A DNA stretch of 56,308 nt from Limisphaerales bacterium (GTDB taxonomy: Bacteria; Verrucomicrobiota; Verrucomicrobiia; Limisphaerales; UBA11358): contig JANYFN010000112.1 of the NCBI GenBank assembly GCA_025362675.1, positions 1 through 56,308 on the forward strand, read 5' to 3'. The notes under the pieces are model-generated. The model did no database searches, had not been told where the DNA came from, and saw nothing but the letters and a program-made list of their open reading frames with translations. Made by a program: the position numbers and the translations under genes. Positions 17,124 to 25,692 of the stretch are shown in pieces (position 1 is the stretch's first letter; every line of letters starts with the position of its first letter).

Positions 17124-18086
17124 ATGCCACCACCCGCCATTTCTATCATCATCCCGGCTTACAACCGGGCCTATTGTATCGGTGAAACGCTGCGCAACTT
17201 GCTGGCGCAGACGTTCACTGATTTTGAAGTCATCGTCGTGGATGACGGCTCCACAGATCATACGGCAGAGGTAGTGCGGAGTTTTACCGACCGCGTGCGG
17301 TTGGTGATGCAATCAAACCGGGGTGTCAGTGCAGCCCGAAATACAGGTGTTCGCCAAGCGCGCGGGCGTTGGATCGCCTTTCAAGATTCGGATGATTTAT
17401 GGCATCCCAAGAAACTAGAACGCCAGTTGGAGGTGCTGCAAAAACATGGTAAGAGCTGGTGTGCGACGACCGCCGTGGATGAAAGCGGCGTCCTCCTTAG
17501 CGACGTCAAGCAGGTGGCCGCCAACCAACTTGAGTCAACGGTATATTTCGTTGCGCAGCCGGCCGAGACCATAGTAGTGGCCGCGAAACACCCGTATCTG
17601 CAATCCATGATCTTGGAAAAATCGTTAGTGGAAAAAGCCGGATTATTTGCGGAAGATTTATTTGCGGCCGAAGATACTGAGTTCATTTTTCGCCTGTCGT
17701 TAATGGCGGGAATGTGTTTTATCGCCGAGCCGCTCACGATTATTTCACAGCTGACTCCTGATAGCCTGACTCGCAATACTGATCCCAAAATCCGGGAAAA
17801 ACGATTTGACGGTTACACCCTGGCTCAGGAAAGGATCTACGCTGAACTGGTCAAGTCGGCGTTGCCGTTGAAGCGGCAGGTGCGGGCGCACATCAGCTAT
17901 TATCGCTTGAGCCGGGCGGAGTTGGCTTGCGTCGCGGGAGAATTTACGCTGGCGCGGAGGTTGGCCGGAAAAGATTTAGTTTCCGGTGGGGATGTGCGGA
18001 TAAAGTTACGGCGTTTGGCCATCTGGTGTTGCCCCTCGTTATGGCAGAAAATGTATCAAAAAAAGTGGGAAGGCCAAGCAGTGTGA
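17124..18086 (+). CDS. Glycosyltransferase family 2
   Basis: The 320-residue protein begins AISIIIPAYNRAYCIGETLR, followed by VIVVDDGSTDHT and the DxD-type motif AFQDSDDLWHPKK near residue 90. It is a canonical soluble GT-A enzyme, probably acting at the inner leaflet. The start lies 3 bases after the previous stop, and its own stop overlaps the GTG start of the DUF218 gene, consistent with a continuous operon. Confidence 0.9.
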   Translation: MPPPAISIIIPAYNRAYCIGETLRNLLAQTFTDFEVIVVDDGSTDHTAEVVRSFTDRVRLVMQSNRGVSAARNTGVRQARGRWIAFQDSDDLWHPKKLERQLEVLQKHGKSWCATTAVDESGVLLSDVKQVAANQLESTVYFVAQPAETIVVAAKHPYLQSMILEKSLVEKAGLFAEDLFAAEDTEFIFRLSLMAGMCFIAEPLTIISQLTPDSLTRNTDPKIREKRFDGYTLAQERIYAELVKSALPLKRQVRAHISYYRLSRAELACVAGEFTLARRLAGKDLVSGGDVRIKLRRLAIWCCPSLWQKMYQKKWEGQAV

Positions 18087-18787
18087 AAGCCATGCCGAAA
18101 TTTACTGCCGACCCGAAAAAAAAGTTTTTTGGTTTTTGTGCGCGTCGCGAACGCTGGGGACTGACTTGGCGCGGTTGGCTGGCATTCTGTTTAGTTGGAT
18201 TATTTTTATTTTTTGGCATAGTGCTCCAAGTGCAGCCGTTCTTAGCGCCAACGCACCGGGTCGAGACGAAAATTCTGGTGGTTGAGGGGTGGATTCCCGA
18301 GTATGCCTTGCGCAAGGCGGTGGTAGAATTTCAATCCGGTGGTTACGAAAAAGTTTTTGTAACGGGCGGGCCAGTGGTTGGTTTCGGCGGATACACCAAC
18401 GACTTCAACACCTCGGCGAGTGTGGGCGCGGAATTACTCATCAAAAACGGGCTGTCGCCAAGCCAAGTAGTGATGACCCCCTCACACGTTTCGGGTCGTG
18501 ATCGGACATACAGTTCGGCCGTGGCGTTACGCGCATGGTTGCGGGGGCAACCGACAGCGGTGAAAAACTTCAATGTGTTGACCGAGGATGTGCATGCGCG
18601 GCGGACGCAATTGCTTTTTGAAAAAGCCTTTGGCCGGGACACGCAAGTGGGTGTGATTGCGGTGGCGAGTCCCGAATATGACCCCGCCCACTGGTGGCGT
18701 TACAGCGAGGGCGTGCGCCAGATTCTGGCTGAAAGCATCGCTTATCTTTACGCAAAACTGATTTTTCGGCCCGACCGAACGGCTTGA
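18083..18787 (+). CDS. DUF218/YdcF-like membrane protein
   Basis: I chose the GTG at 18083: it overlaps the previous stop by 4 bases and has a GGGAAGG ribosome-binding site about 10 bases upstream. Longer in-frame starts run deep into the preceding gene. The resulting 234-residue protein has one membrane segment (GWLAFCLVGLFLFFGIVL, about residues 30-50) and then a DUF218 domain (ILVVEGWIPEYALRKAV, VFVTGGP, SGRDRTYSSAVALRAWL). DUF218 proteins act near the envelope and relatives affect cell-wall or glycan metabolism; the precise role is unknown. It often accompanies exosortase loci. Confidence 0.8.
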   Translation: MKAMPKFTADPKKKFFGFCARRERWGLTWRGWLAFCLVGLFLFFGIVLQVQPFLAPTHRVETKILVVEGWIPEYALRKAVVEFQSGGYEKVFVTGGPVVGFGGYTNDFNTSASVGAELLIKNGLSPSQVVMTPSHVSGRDRTYSSAVALRAWLRGQPTAVKNFNVLTEDVHARRTQLLFEKAFGRDTQVGVIAVASPEYDPAHWWRYSEGVRQILAESIAYLYAKLIFRPDRTA

Positions 18788-18821
18788 TTCTGGCGCAAAA
18801 TTACTAAAGAATCAGGATTAT

Positions 18822-20096
18822 ATGAAATTGAAAAACCATCAGCCCAAGCGGGTTCTTGACCAAGGCACTTTAGTGATATGCCTTGGAATCGCCTCGCTAA
18901 CTGCGGGCAGACTTTATGCGGAGGCCCCGGTGATTTACAGCGGGCCGCTTGTGCCGGTCACACCAGCCGCGGTGCTCGATCAAGAACAACAAAATTTGAC
19001 CAATTCACCGAGCGTATTCATCCCGGCCAGTGAGGCGCGGCGTTCCAATCTTCCCCAAATTTTTCGCAGCGGCCCGTTAGACGTCCGTCCACATTTCGGC
19101 TACCAATTTTTGTATGGCACGGGCATCCAGTCCACCCCCAGCATCAGTGGCGCAACTGAAATTCACACGCTCACGCCTGGTTTTTTATTAGAGTATGGCT
19201 CGCACTGGGCCTTGGATTACACGCCGACGTTGGTATTTTATTCCAACAAACTATTTCATGACACGCTGGGACACTCGGTGAAGTTGAGTGGTAGCACACA
19301 GTATGAGGACTGGCAGTTTGGCCTGCAACAATCCTATGACAATTCTGAGCAGGTCCTGGCAGAAACCGGCGGGCAGTCACAACAAGAATCATTCGGAACG
19401 ATCTTAAATGCCTCGCGCGTTTTGAACGATAAGATGTCGGCAGACTTCAGTCTTGCTCAAAAAATGCAGGACACTGACGGCTTCCAAAGTTCGGCTGATT
19501 GGTCCCTAAGCAGTTTCTTGAACTACCAGTTTTGGGAACGGTTGACGGTGAGTGGTGGCGCAATTCTCGGATATGTCAGTCTGGATTTGGGCGACGACCA
19601 GACATATCAAGATTTTCAGGCGCGGGTCAACTGGCGCATCACCGACAAAATGGGTCTAAGTGCCAACGTCGGCGGAGAAGCTCGCGAATTTGCCGGCGGC
19701 GGCACGCTTTTTTCGCCCGTTTATGGTGCCACCTTTCAGTATCAGCCGCGCCCGCGCACGCAGTTTTCTTTCGGGGCGAATAGTTCGGTTCAACCCTCAC
19801 TGTTTCAAGGTCAGGTTACGGACACTACTTCCTTCACCGCGAGTGTCAGCCAGCATCTGTTCAAGAAATTCGATCTGGCCTTGAGCGCCAGTTTTAGTAT
19901 GACAGATTATACCCAATCGAGCGGAGCCTCCAACCGGCGTGACGAAAATAACGCTTACAATGCGCGGTTAAGCCATCCGATTTTTAAGCGCGGCACCATT
20001 TCGGCGATCTACCAATTTAGTGACAACCACTCTTCTCAGGGTAAATTCTCTTTCCGCAGCAACCAAGTTGGTGGAGAATTTAGCTACTCATTTTGA
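18822..20096 (+). CDS. Outer-membrane beta-barrel protein of the exosortase locus
   Basis: The 424-residue protein has a likely signal peptide (basic start, then LVICLGIASLTAGRLYAEA). From about residue 90 it shows alternating aromatic/hydrophobic strands, with many Tyr, Phe and Gln, and it ends in Phe (GGEFSYSF), as outer-membrane barrels do. It resembles the barrel proteins commonly encoded beside exosortases in exopolysaccharide loci. It may be an outer-membrane port for glycan or sorted proteins. An AGGA sequence precedes the ATG. Family placement is by composition and context, not by a diagnostic motif. Confidence 0.75.
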   Translation: MKLKNHQPKRVLDQGTLVICLGIASLTAGRLYAEAPVIYSGPLVPVTPAAVLDQEQQNLTNSPSVFIPASEARRSNLPQIFRSGPLDVRPHFGYQFLYGTGIQSTPSISGATEIHTLTPGFLLEYGSHWALDYTPTLVFYSNKLFHDTLGHSVKLSGSTQYEDWQFGLQQSYDNSEQVLAETGGQSQQESFGTILNASRVLNDKMSADFSLAQKMQDTDGFQSSADWSLSSFLNYQFWERLTVSGGAILGYVSLDLGDDQTYQDFQARVNWRITDKMGLSANVGGEAREFAGGGTLFSPVYGATFQYQPRPRTQFSFGANSSVQPSLFQGQVTDTTSFTASVSQHLFKKFDLALSASFSMTDYTQSSGASNRRDENNAYNARLSHPIFKRGTISAIYQFSDNHSSQGKFSFRSNQVGGEFSYSF

Positions 20097-20127
20097 ACCG
20101 AAACTCGCTGGATCTTAGGGAGCCAAG

Positions 20128-20991
20128 ATGAAACAAAAAAATTTTATCATCGCCACGGCTATTTTGGTGATGCTTTTCAGCCTACCACTCTGGCGGCTTA
20201 TCCGGTTTGCCGCACCGGATGATTTATATTCCTACATCTTGCTGATTCCTTTTATCAGCTTGTATCTCGTCTGGCTGAATCGAGGCAAACTTCCGGCTGC
20301 CGGATCGCCGGCAGTCAAAACCGCATCGTTGTTTTTTATTTTGGGTCTGAGCTTTCTGGCCTGGTATTGGCTGCAACCACCGGTCTTGCTCGTGAACGAA
20401 CTGGCACTCACGACGCTGTCGTTTGTATTTTTTCTGGCGGGTGTGGCCGGTATTTTTCTCGGCGGCAGATTGATGTGGTCCGTGGCTTTTCCGCTGGCGC
20501 TGCTCATTTTTTTGGTGCCATTCCCGCAAGCAGTGCGGGACGGCATCGAGAGTTTTTTGCAATATGGTTCGGCCGAAGTAGCAGATTGGATGTTTCAAAT
20601 TTCCGGGATGACCTATTTTCGCAATGGGCTGCTGTTCAAACTTCCAACGATCAGTCTTCAGGTCGCTCCAGAGTGCAGTGGGATTCACTCCACCGTCGTC
20701 CTATTCATCACTAGCCTCGTTGCTGGACAAATGTTGCTGCAAAGAACCAAGGGGCGCGCCGCGCTCGCGCTTTTTGTCCTCCCGCTGGCCTTGTTTCGGA
20801 ATGCATTTCGCATCTTTGTGCTCGGGCAACTTTGTGTCCACATCGGGCCACACATGATTGATTCCCCGATCCATCATCATGGCGGTCCTTTATTTTTTGC
20901 GCTGTCCCTAGTGCCGTTTTTTGCGTTGCTGTATTACCTGAAAAAATCAGAGATGAAGAACCGGGATGGCGTGTCGATAATTAAAAAATAA
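20128..20991 (+). CDS. Exosortase (transmembrane sorting protease)
   Basis: The 287-residue, roughly eight-segment membrane protein has the exosortase/archaeosortase triad: Cys183 in APECSGI, Arg228 in FRNAFRI and His in the HHHGG run at 249-253. The family cleaves C-terminal sorting tails after secretion and probably transfers the protein to an envelope or extracellular glycan. The EpsI-type partner domain seen in some exosortases is absent. An AGGGAG ribosome-binding site sits 6 bases before the ATG. It is one base from the TPR lipoprotein gene and 3.5 kb before a gene with a matching VPD-type tail, its likely substrate. The exosortase subclass cannot be fixed without a profile search. Confidence 0.93.
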   Translation: MKQKNFIIATAILVMLFSLPLWRLIRFAAPDDLYSYILLIPFISLYLVWLNRGKLPAAGSPAVKTASLFFILGLSFLAWYWLQPPVLLVNELALTTLSFVFFLAGVAGIFLGGRLMWSVAFPLALLIFLVPFPQAVRDGIESFLQYGSAEVADWMFQISGMTYFRNGLLFKLPTISLQVAPECSGIHSTVVLFITSLVAGQMLLQRTKGRAALALFVLPLALFRNAFRIFVLGQLCVHIGPHMIDSPIHHHGGPLFFALSLVPFFALLYYLKKSEMKNRDGVSIIKK

Positions 20992-20992
20992 G

Positions 20993-23900
20993 ATGAAAAA
21001 ATCCATCAAGCTATTACCGCTGATTGTGTTGGTTGTGATCACCGGAGTTGTCGGGGCAGGCTGCACGGCCAAGGTCAAGAAGGCCTACCATGAGCGGCGC
21101 GCGGAAAAATATTTTACCGCTGGCGATTGGGATCGCGCCGAGATTGAATACTTGAACGTGCTCAAGAATGATCATGAAAATGTCATGGCTTCGACACGTT
21201 TGGGAGGGATTTATTATGACCAAGGGCGGCTCCAGCGCGCGGCCTATTTTCTGGGCCGCGCTTCCACGCTTGCTACCAACGACCTTGATGTGCGGTTAAA
21301 ACTTGGATTTATTTATTCGACGTTGGGACAATACAAGGAGGCTCGCGAGGCGGCCGAATATATCTTGTCGCACAATCCTAAGGATGATCAGGCGCCCGTG
21401 CTGTTGGCCGAGTCGGCGGTGCGTTCCAACGATATCGTGGCGGTGCAGCAAAAACTCCAACTGATCGCCAAAAATGCGGACCGCGCTTCGGTGGAGGTTG
21501 CTTTGGGTAATCTGGCTTTCCGGCAAAATGATTTCAAAACGGCGGCGGATGCTTTTCGCCGGGCTCAAAAGATGGATGCAAAATCTTCGCCCGTGAATGC
21601 AGCGCTCGCTTCGATGAGCTGGTGGGAAAAAGATTTGAAACAGGCGGACATTTATTTCAAGGCTGCCGCCGATGCTTCACCCAAACAATTATCCTATCGC
21701 ATGCAATATGCGCGCTTCAAAATAAAGACCGGCCACCTAGACGAGGCGCAGGCTATCCTGAACGAGATTTCGTCGAATGCCCCGAGCTTCGTGCCGGCGC
21801 TGATGGCGCGGGCGGAGATTGTCGGCGGGCAGAAAAAATATGATGAGAGCGAAGAATTGCTTTCAAAGGTGTTGGCGCGCGACGAATTCAATTTTGAAGC
21901 CATGCTTTTCAAGGGGCAGATCTGCCAGATGCGGGGCGATAATGCTGGGGCCTTGCAAGCTCTAAGTAGGTTGGTGCGCCAATTCCCACAGGCTCCCGCC
22001 GCTTATTACTTTCTAGCGAAGGCCAATGTCGCCGCCGACGATGCTACCAGTGCTTTGGCAAATTTGAGCCGGGCGCTCGACATGCAGCCCGAGTTCACGG
22101 AGGCGCTGGTGTTGCAGTCGCAGTTGCTTTTGCAAAGCGGCAATGCTAACCCCGTCATTGTCACTCTGGAGAAACTGCGGGACAAGCAGCCGGAGAACTT
22201 AGAGGCACAATTATTACTGGCAGACGCCTACCGGATGAAAAACCGTTTGGAAGATGCCCAGGACATTTATCGGACGCTCGAGGCAAGGTTTACGAACAAT
22301 GTGCAGTTACCGATGTTGCTGGGCGCGGCGTATCTACAAACCCAAAATGCTCCGGCGGCCCGGGCGGAGTTCTTGAAAGCGTTGCAATTGGAACCGGATA
22401 ATTTAACGGCGTTGAACCAGTTGGTGGATGCGGACATTGCGCGGAAAAAATTTGATGAGGTGCTGGCGCGGTTAGATTCGGAACTGACCAGACGTCCGAA
22501 GGTCGTTGACATACATCTAATGATGGCAAAAACGTTCATTGCCAAAGGAGACGTCCCAAAAGCCGAGGCAAAACTCATGCAAACGGCGGCGTTGGATCCG
22601 AAAAATCCATTCGCAAATCTGTTGCTGGCGCAGTTGTATGTGAATGCCAATGACCATGCCAAAGCGCTTGCTAAATTGCAGGCGGCGCTCGCAAGTTCTA
22701 CCAATAATATTTCAGCCTGGATGATGAGCGCATCCATTCATGAAGCTGATAAGGAATATGCCACGGCGGCGGCGGACTATGAAAAAGTTTTGGCCCTCGC
22801 CCCTAAATTTAGTCTGGCACTGAATAATCTGGCTTGTTTGTATTCGGAACAATTGAACCAGCTTGACCGGGCCTTTGAGCTTGCGCAGCAGGGACGGAAG
22901 TTATTGCCCTACGATCCTTCAGCGGCCGACACGCTCGGTTGGATTTATTATCGGCGGGGAGATTATTCCAGCGCGTTTGCCTTGCTAAAAGAAAGCGTTG
23001 CCAAACCCGTCACCGCCAGTATCCCCGAAATCCAGTATCACTTTGGTATGGCGAGTTACATGATGGCGGAAGAGGCCCTGGCGCAACCCGCATTGAACAT
23101 GGCGTTCAGTAAAACCAAAGAAAATGAATTCCCGTGGCGCCCGGATTGCCAGCTCGCATTATCGTTGCTCGCCATCAATCCGCAAACGGCGGATGCGGCG
23201 GCCCAGAAATTGTTGGAAAAGCGCATCGCAGAACGAGCTGAGGATCCGGTAGCCCTGACCCGTTTAGGCGGAATTCATGCGCGAGATGGTCAGGTTGATA
23301 AGGCGTTGGCAACTTATCAAAGAATGTTGACCGCCTTCCCTAACCACCTGCCGACCATGGTCAGCATGGCCAGACTATATGCTACGAAGGACTTGGCCAA
23401 GGCGTGCCAAGTGGCTAAAGATGCTTTCAAACTCGCTCCCTACGACGTAAAGGTGCAACAGTTATTAGGTCAACTGGCTTACGCTACGAAGGATTTCAAA
23501 TTATCCGTCAATGTGCTCCAAGAGGCGGTCAAGCAACATGTCAACGATCCTCAGTTGTTTTTAGATTTAGCACGGGCGGATTTCGCCGTGGGAAAAATTT
23601 CTGACGCTCAATCGGCATTGAGCCAATCTTTGGCACTCAACCCGGTGCCCGAGTTGGCTGCTAAGTGCCAGCTTATGCTCGGTCTGGCTGAAAAATTTAC
23701 GGCATCGTCAATACCCGTCAGCAATGCCGCGAAGTTGGCGGATATTTTAAAACAGGCGCCCGATTACCTGCCAGCGCTCGCCGTTCAAGCCGGGATGTTT
23801 GCCCAATCTGGTGATTCGGCGGCCGCGATCGCCAATTACGAAAAAATTCTGTTGCTTTATCCCGATTTTGCCCCCGGACAAAAAGCGCTGGCCTTGTTGT

Positions 23901-24223
23901 ATCTCAACGACCCCTCCAAACGGAATCGCGCCTACGAACTAGCTATCCAAGCGCGTGATTTTTATCCCGAAGATGCCGCTTTGACCAAAGCGCAGGGGAT
24001 CATCCAGTTTGATAAGGGAGACTACCTGCGCGCGTTGAGCCTCTTGAAGCAAAGCGCAATTAATTTAGAGCGAGACCCCGAAGTTTTTTATTATCTTGGC
24101 GCGACCGAATATCGAACCAAAGATCGCGCCGCTAGCAAGGCGAGTCTGCAAAAGGCTTTAAGCTTGAAGCTCGCCGAGCCGCTAGCAGAATCTGCGCGTA
24201 AATTACTTGCTGAAATTAAATAA
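20993..24223 (+). CDS. prsT: Large TPR-repeat lipoprotein, PrsT-like
   Basis: The 1076-residue protein starts with a lipoprotein signal ending in VVGAGC (lipobox, Cys23). It then consists almost entirely of tetratricopeptide repeats (for example AEIEYLNVLKNDHENVMAST and NNLACLYSEQLNQLDRAFEL). Length, lipidation and position match the PEP-CTERM-system TPR lipoprotein PrsT. Such a periplasm-facing scaffold probably couples glycan assembly to the outer-membrane barrel or export complex. It starts one base after the exosortase stop and is followed by a terminator, so it ends the main operon. The symbol is given by architecture. Confidence 0.82.
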   Translation: MKKSIKLLPLIVLVVITGVVGAGCTAKVKKAYHERRAEKYFTAGDWDRAEIEYLNVLKNDHENVMASTRLGGIYYDQGRLQRAAYFLGRASTLATNDLDVRLKLGFIYSTLGQYKEAREAAEYILSHNPKDDQAPVLLAESAVRSNDIVAVQQKLQLIAKNADRASVEVALGNLAFRQNDFKTAADAFRRAQKMDAKSSPVNAALASMSWWEKDLKQADIYFKAAADASPKQLSYRMQYARFKIKTGHLDEAQAILNEISSNAPSFVPALMARAEIVGGQKKYDESEELLSKVLARDEFNFEAMLFKGQICQMRGDNAGALQALSRLVRQFPQAPAAYYFLAKANVAADDATSALANLSRALDMQPEFTEALVLQSQLLLQSGNANPVIVTLEKLRDKQPENLEAQLLLADAYRMKNRLEDAQDIYRTLEARFTNNVQLPMLLGAAYLQTQNAPAARAEFLKALQLEPDNLTALNQLVDADIARKKFDEVLARLDSELTRRPKVVDIHLMMAKTFIAKGDVPKAEAKLMQTAALDPKNPFANLLLAQLYVNANDHAKALAKLQAALASSTNNISAWMMSASIHEADKEYATAAADYEKVLALAPKFSLALNNLACLYSEQLNQLDRAFELAQQGRKLLPYDPSAADTLGWIYYRRGDYSSAFALLKESVAKPVTASIPEIQYHFGMASYMMAEEALAQPALNMAFSKTKENEFPWRPDCQLALSLLAINPQTADAAAQKLLEKRIAERAEDPVALTRLGGIHARDGQVDKALATYQRMLTAFPNHLPTMVSMARLYATKDLAKACQVAKDAFKLAPYDVKVQQLLGQLAYATKDFKLSVNVLQEAVKQHVNDPQLFLDLARADFAVGKISDAQSALSQSLALNPVPELAAKCQLMLGLAEKFTASSIPVSNAAKLADILKQAPDYLPALAVQAGMFAQSGDSAAAIANYEKILLLYPDFAPGQKALALLYLNDPSKRNRAYELAIQARDFYPEDAALTKAQGIIQFDKGDYLRALSLLKQSAINLERDPEVFYYLGATEYRTKDRAASKASLQKALSLKLAEPLAESARKLLAEIK

Positions 24224-24252
24224 CTAAAAATTTCGAGCAATAATTCCTCAGG

Positions 24253-24283
24253 CCCGACAAACGTAGTTTTGTCGGGTTTTTTT
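24253..24283 (+). terminator. Rho-independent terminator
   Basis: CCCGACAAA and TTTGTCGGG pair around a short loop and are followed by seven or more T residues. It lies about 30 bases after the TPR gene and closes the long glycan/exosortase transcript. Confidence 0.9.
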
Positions 24284-24386
24284 ACATTTTTAACGATGCC
24301 AACAAATGATACTGTCTATATTATGGATTTTTATAAGTATCTTGTAATAAGTTGTTTAAAATGATTTGTTGGCCTTGGTTTTTCTA

Positions 24387-24404
24387 TTGGCATCAGTGAT
24401 GCTT
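24387..24404 (+). promoter_or_regulatory. Sigma-54 (-24/-12) promoter
   Basis: TTGGCATCAGTGATGCTT has GG at 24389-24390 and GC at 24401-24402, exactly 10 bases apart. The -24 block is TTGGCA and the -12 block is ATGCT. Transcription would start near 24414, about 40 bases before the substrate gene. A sigma-54 activator of the PrsR type is encoded 1.2 kb downstream, which supports the assignment. Confidence 0.75.
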
Positions 24405-24452
24405 CATGCGTCGAGAATCAAATAGATTCGTGACCAACTCTAATAATTAATT

Positions 24453-24950
24453 ATGAAAAAAACATATCTAGTGCTCGCCCTGATGGCGATTGTCTCATTG
24501 GCTCAAGCCAACACGTGTGCGGTGCTAAACAGCGTCAGCATTAACAACAGCAGCTACAATTGTAATCTGACCCCGACGCTCGGCGTTGGCAGCGGTTTGC
24601 AAGTGAGCGGCTGCGCTTTCACATTCAACAACTGCTCCACGACGACTTGGGGTGGCGGTTTGTTGTATTGCAACATTGGTGGCACCACCATCGGCACTTG
24701 CACTAAGACTACGACCAGCTGGATTTGCAATTTGGATGCTACGGGCTTGACCACCTTGAACAACTGCATCACTTCCGGCACCAAATGCGACTTCGGTGTC
24801 ACTTGCTCTGGCGGTTGGAACATTGGCGGCTGCACCGCGAATTATACCTGCAATCCAGTGCCGAAGTCGGTGCCGGACGCTGCGTCCACCGCGTCGCTGC
24901 TCTCGCTGGGTGTGGCTGCGGTTTCGCTGCTCCGCCGCAAGCTCGTTTGA
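24453..24950 (+). CDS. Small cysteine-rich secreted protein with VPD-type exosortase sorting tail
   Basis: The 165-residue protein has a signal peptide (MKKTYLVLALMAIVSLAQA). Its roughly 120-residue mature body is rich in Thr, Asn, Gly and Ser, with 12 cysteines. From residue 140 the tail reads VPDAAST, then a hydrophobic helix, then LLRRKLV. This is the motif-helix-basic order of VPDSG-CTERM/PEP-CTERM sorting signals, here a VPDAA variant. It is monocistronic, flanked by terminators and preceded by a sigma-54 promoter. No ribosome-binding site is seen; AATTAATT directly precedes the ATG. It is the likely substrate of the nearby exosortase, perhaps a matrix or surface protein. The body resembles no family I recognise. 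Confidence 0.85.
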   Translation: MKKTYLVLALMAIVSLAQANTCAVLNSVSINNSSYNCNLTPTLGVGSGLQVSGCAFTFNNCSTTTWGGGLLYCNIGGTTIGTCTKTTTSWICNLDATGLTTLNNCITSGTKCDFGVTCSGGWNIGGCTANYTCNPVPKSVPDAASTASLLSLGVAAVSLLRRKLV

Positions 24951-24975
24951 TTTTCTGCCAACCCTAAATAAACAC

Positions 24976-25007
24976 AATGCCGGTGATGAAAATCACCGGC
25001 ATTTTTA
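24976..25007 (+). terminator. Rho-independent terminator
   Basis: AATGCCGGTGA and TCACCGGCATT form a perfect 11-bp stem followed by a T-rich run. It lies 26 bases after the cysteine-rich substrate gene and isolates it from the Wza-like gene. Confidence 0.88.
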
Positions 25008-25024
25008 TTTGCATCTTGTTTTCC

Positions 25025-25038
25025 GGAGTTATTTTTGC
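25025..25038 (+). promoter_or_regulatory. Possible weak sigma-54 promoter
   Basis: CCGGAGTTATTTTTGC keeps the GG-N10-GC spacing and a good TTTGC -12 element, but the -24 block (CGGAG) is poor. It would start transcription about 10 bases before the Wza-like gene. A chance match of this quality in so short a region is quite possible. Confidence 0.3.
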
Positions 25039-25059
25039 GACAACATATAAATATTAATT

Positions 25060-25692
25060 ATGAAAATAAAAATTCTTTCCAAGCCGGTCGGGTTGGTTCT
25101 TATGCTGTCGCTGGTGACAGTTATATTTTCTGGTTGCGAAACAACTCCGTCACATCAACCGGCGCAAACTGCGTTAGAGGATTCACACGTTGAAGGAATT
25201 ATTCTGCGCGCCGGCGATGCGATCAAAGTCAGTTTTCCGGGATCATCCAATCTTGATACCGCCCAGCCCATCCGCCGGGATGGAAAAATAGTTATGCCCT
25301 TAGTCGGTGAAGTTGAGGCAGCCGGCCTGACTCCCGATGCATTGCAGCAAAAACTCGTTAAGCTTTACGCCTCGCAGATATCTTCGAGCGAAGTGCTGGT
25401 GACTTTGGAATCCTCCTCATTTCCGGTGTTCGTCACGGGCTCGGTTATCCATCCCGGAAAAATTTTGTCTGATCATCCGATCACCGCTTTGGAAGCCGTC
25501 ATGGAAGCCGGAGGCTTTGACTACAACACCGCCAATATGAAGGCCGTGAAAATTTCGCGCATGGAAAAAGGTCAGATGAAAAATTACACGCTCGACTTAA
25601 AGGCGGTGCTAACCGGCAACAAGAATGCAAAACCTTTTTATCTCAAGCCCAACGACATCGTTTTCATCCCCGAACGACTCATGATATTCTGA
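25060..25692 (+). CDS. Wza-like polysaccharide export lipoprotein
   Basis: The 210-residue protein has a lipoprotein signal (lipobox FSGC). A Poly_export domain follows (ILRAGDAIKVSFPGSSNLDT, IRRDGKIVMPLVGEVEAAG), then a single SLBB-type domain (FVTGSVIHPGK, ALEAVMEAGGF) and the usual C-terminal IPERL. It is much shorter than full Wza, lacking the C-terminal amphipathic pore helix, so it resembles the compact export proteins of exosortase-linked loci. It probably forms the periplasmic or outer-membrane export ring. Its stop is immediately adjacent to the stop of the convergent regulator gene. Confidence 0.88.
   Translation: MKIKILSKPVGLVLMLSLVTVIFSGCETTPSHQPAQTALEDSHVEGIILRAGDAIKVSFPGSSNLDTAQPIRRDGKIVMPLVGEVEAAGLTPDALQQKLVKLYASQISSSEVLVTLESSSFPVFVTGSVIHPGKILSDHPITALEAVMEAGGFDYNTANMKAVKISRMEKGQMKNYTLDLKAVLTGNKNAKPFYLKPNDIVFIPERLMIF

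Noticed and set aside
17927-18082. Extended N-terminus of the DUF218 protein
   Set aside because: It overlaps the glycosyltransferase gene by 160 bases; the GTG at 18083 has a good ribosome-binding site and the usual 4-base overlap.
20108-20124. Sigma-54 promoter before the exosortase (TGGATCTTAGGGAGC)
   Set aside because: Only the GG-N10-GC spacing matches; both elements are poor, and the GGGAG is better explained as the ribosome-binding site.
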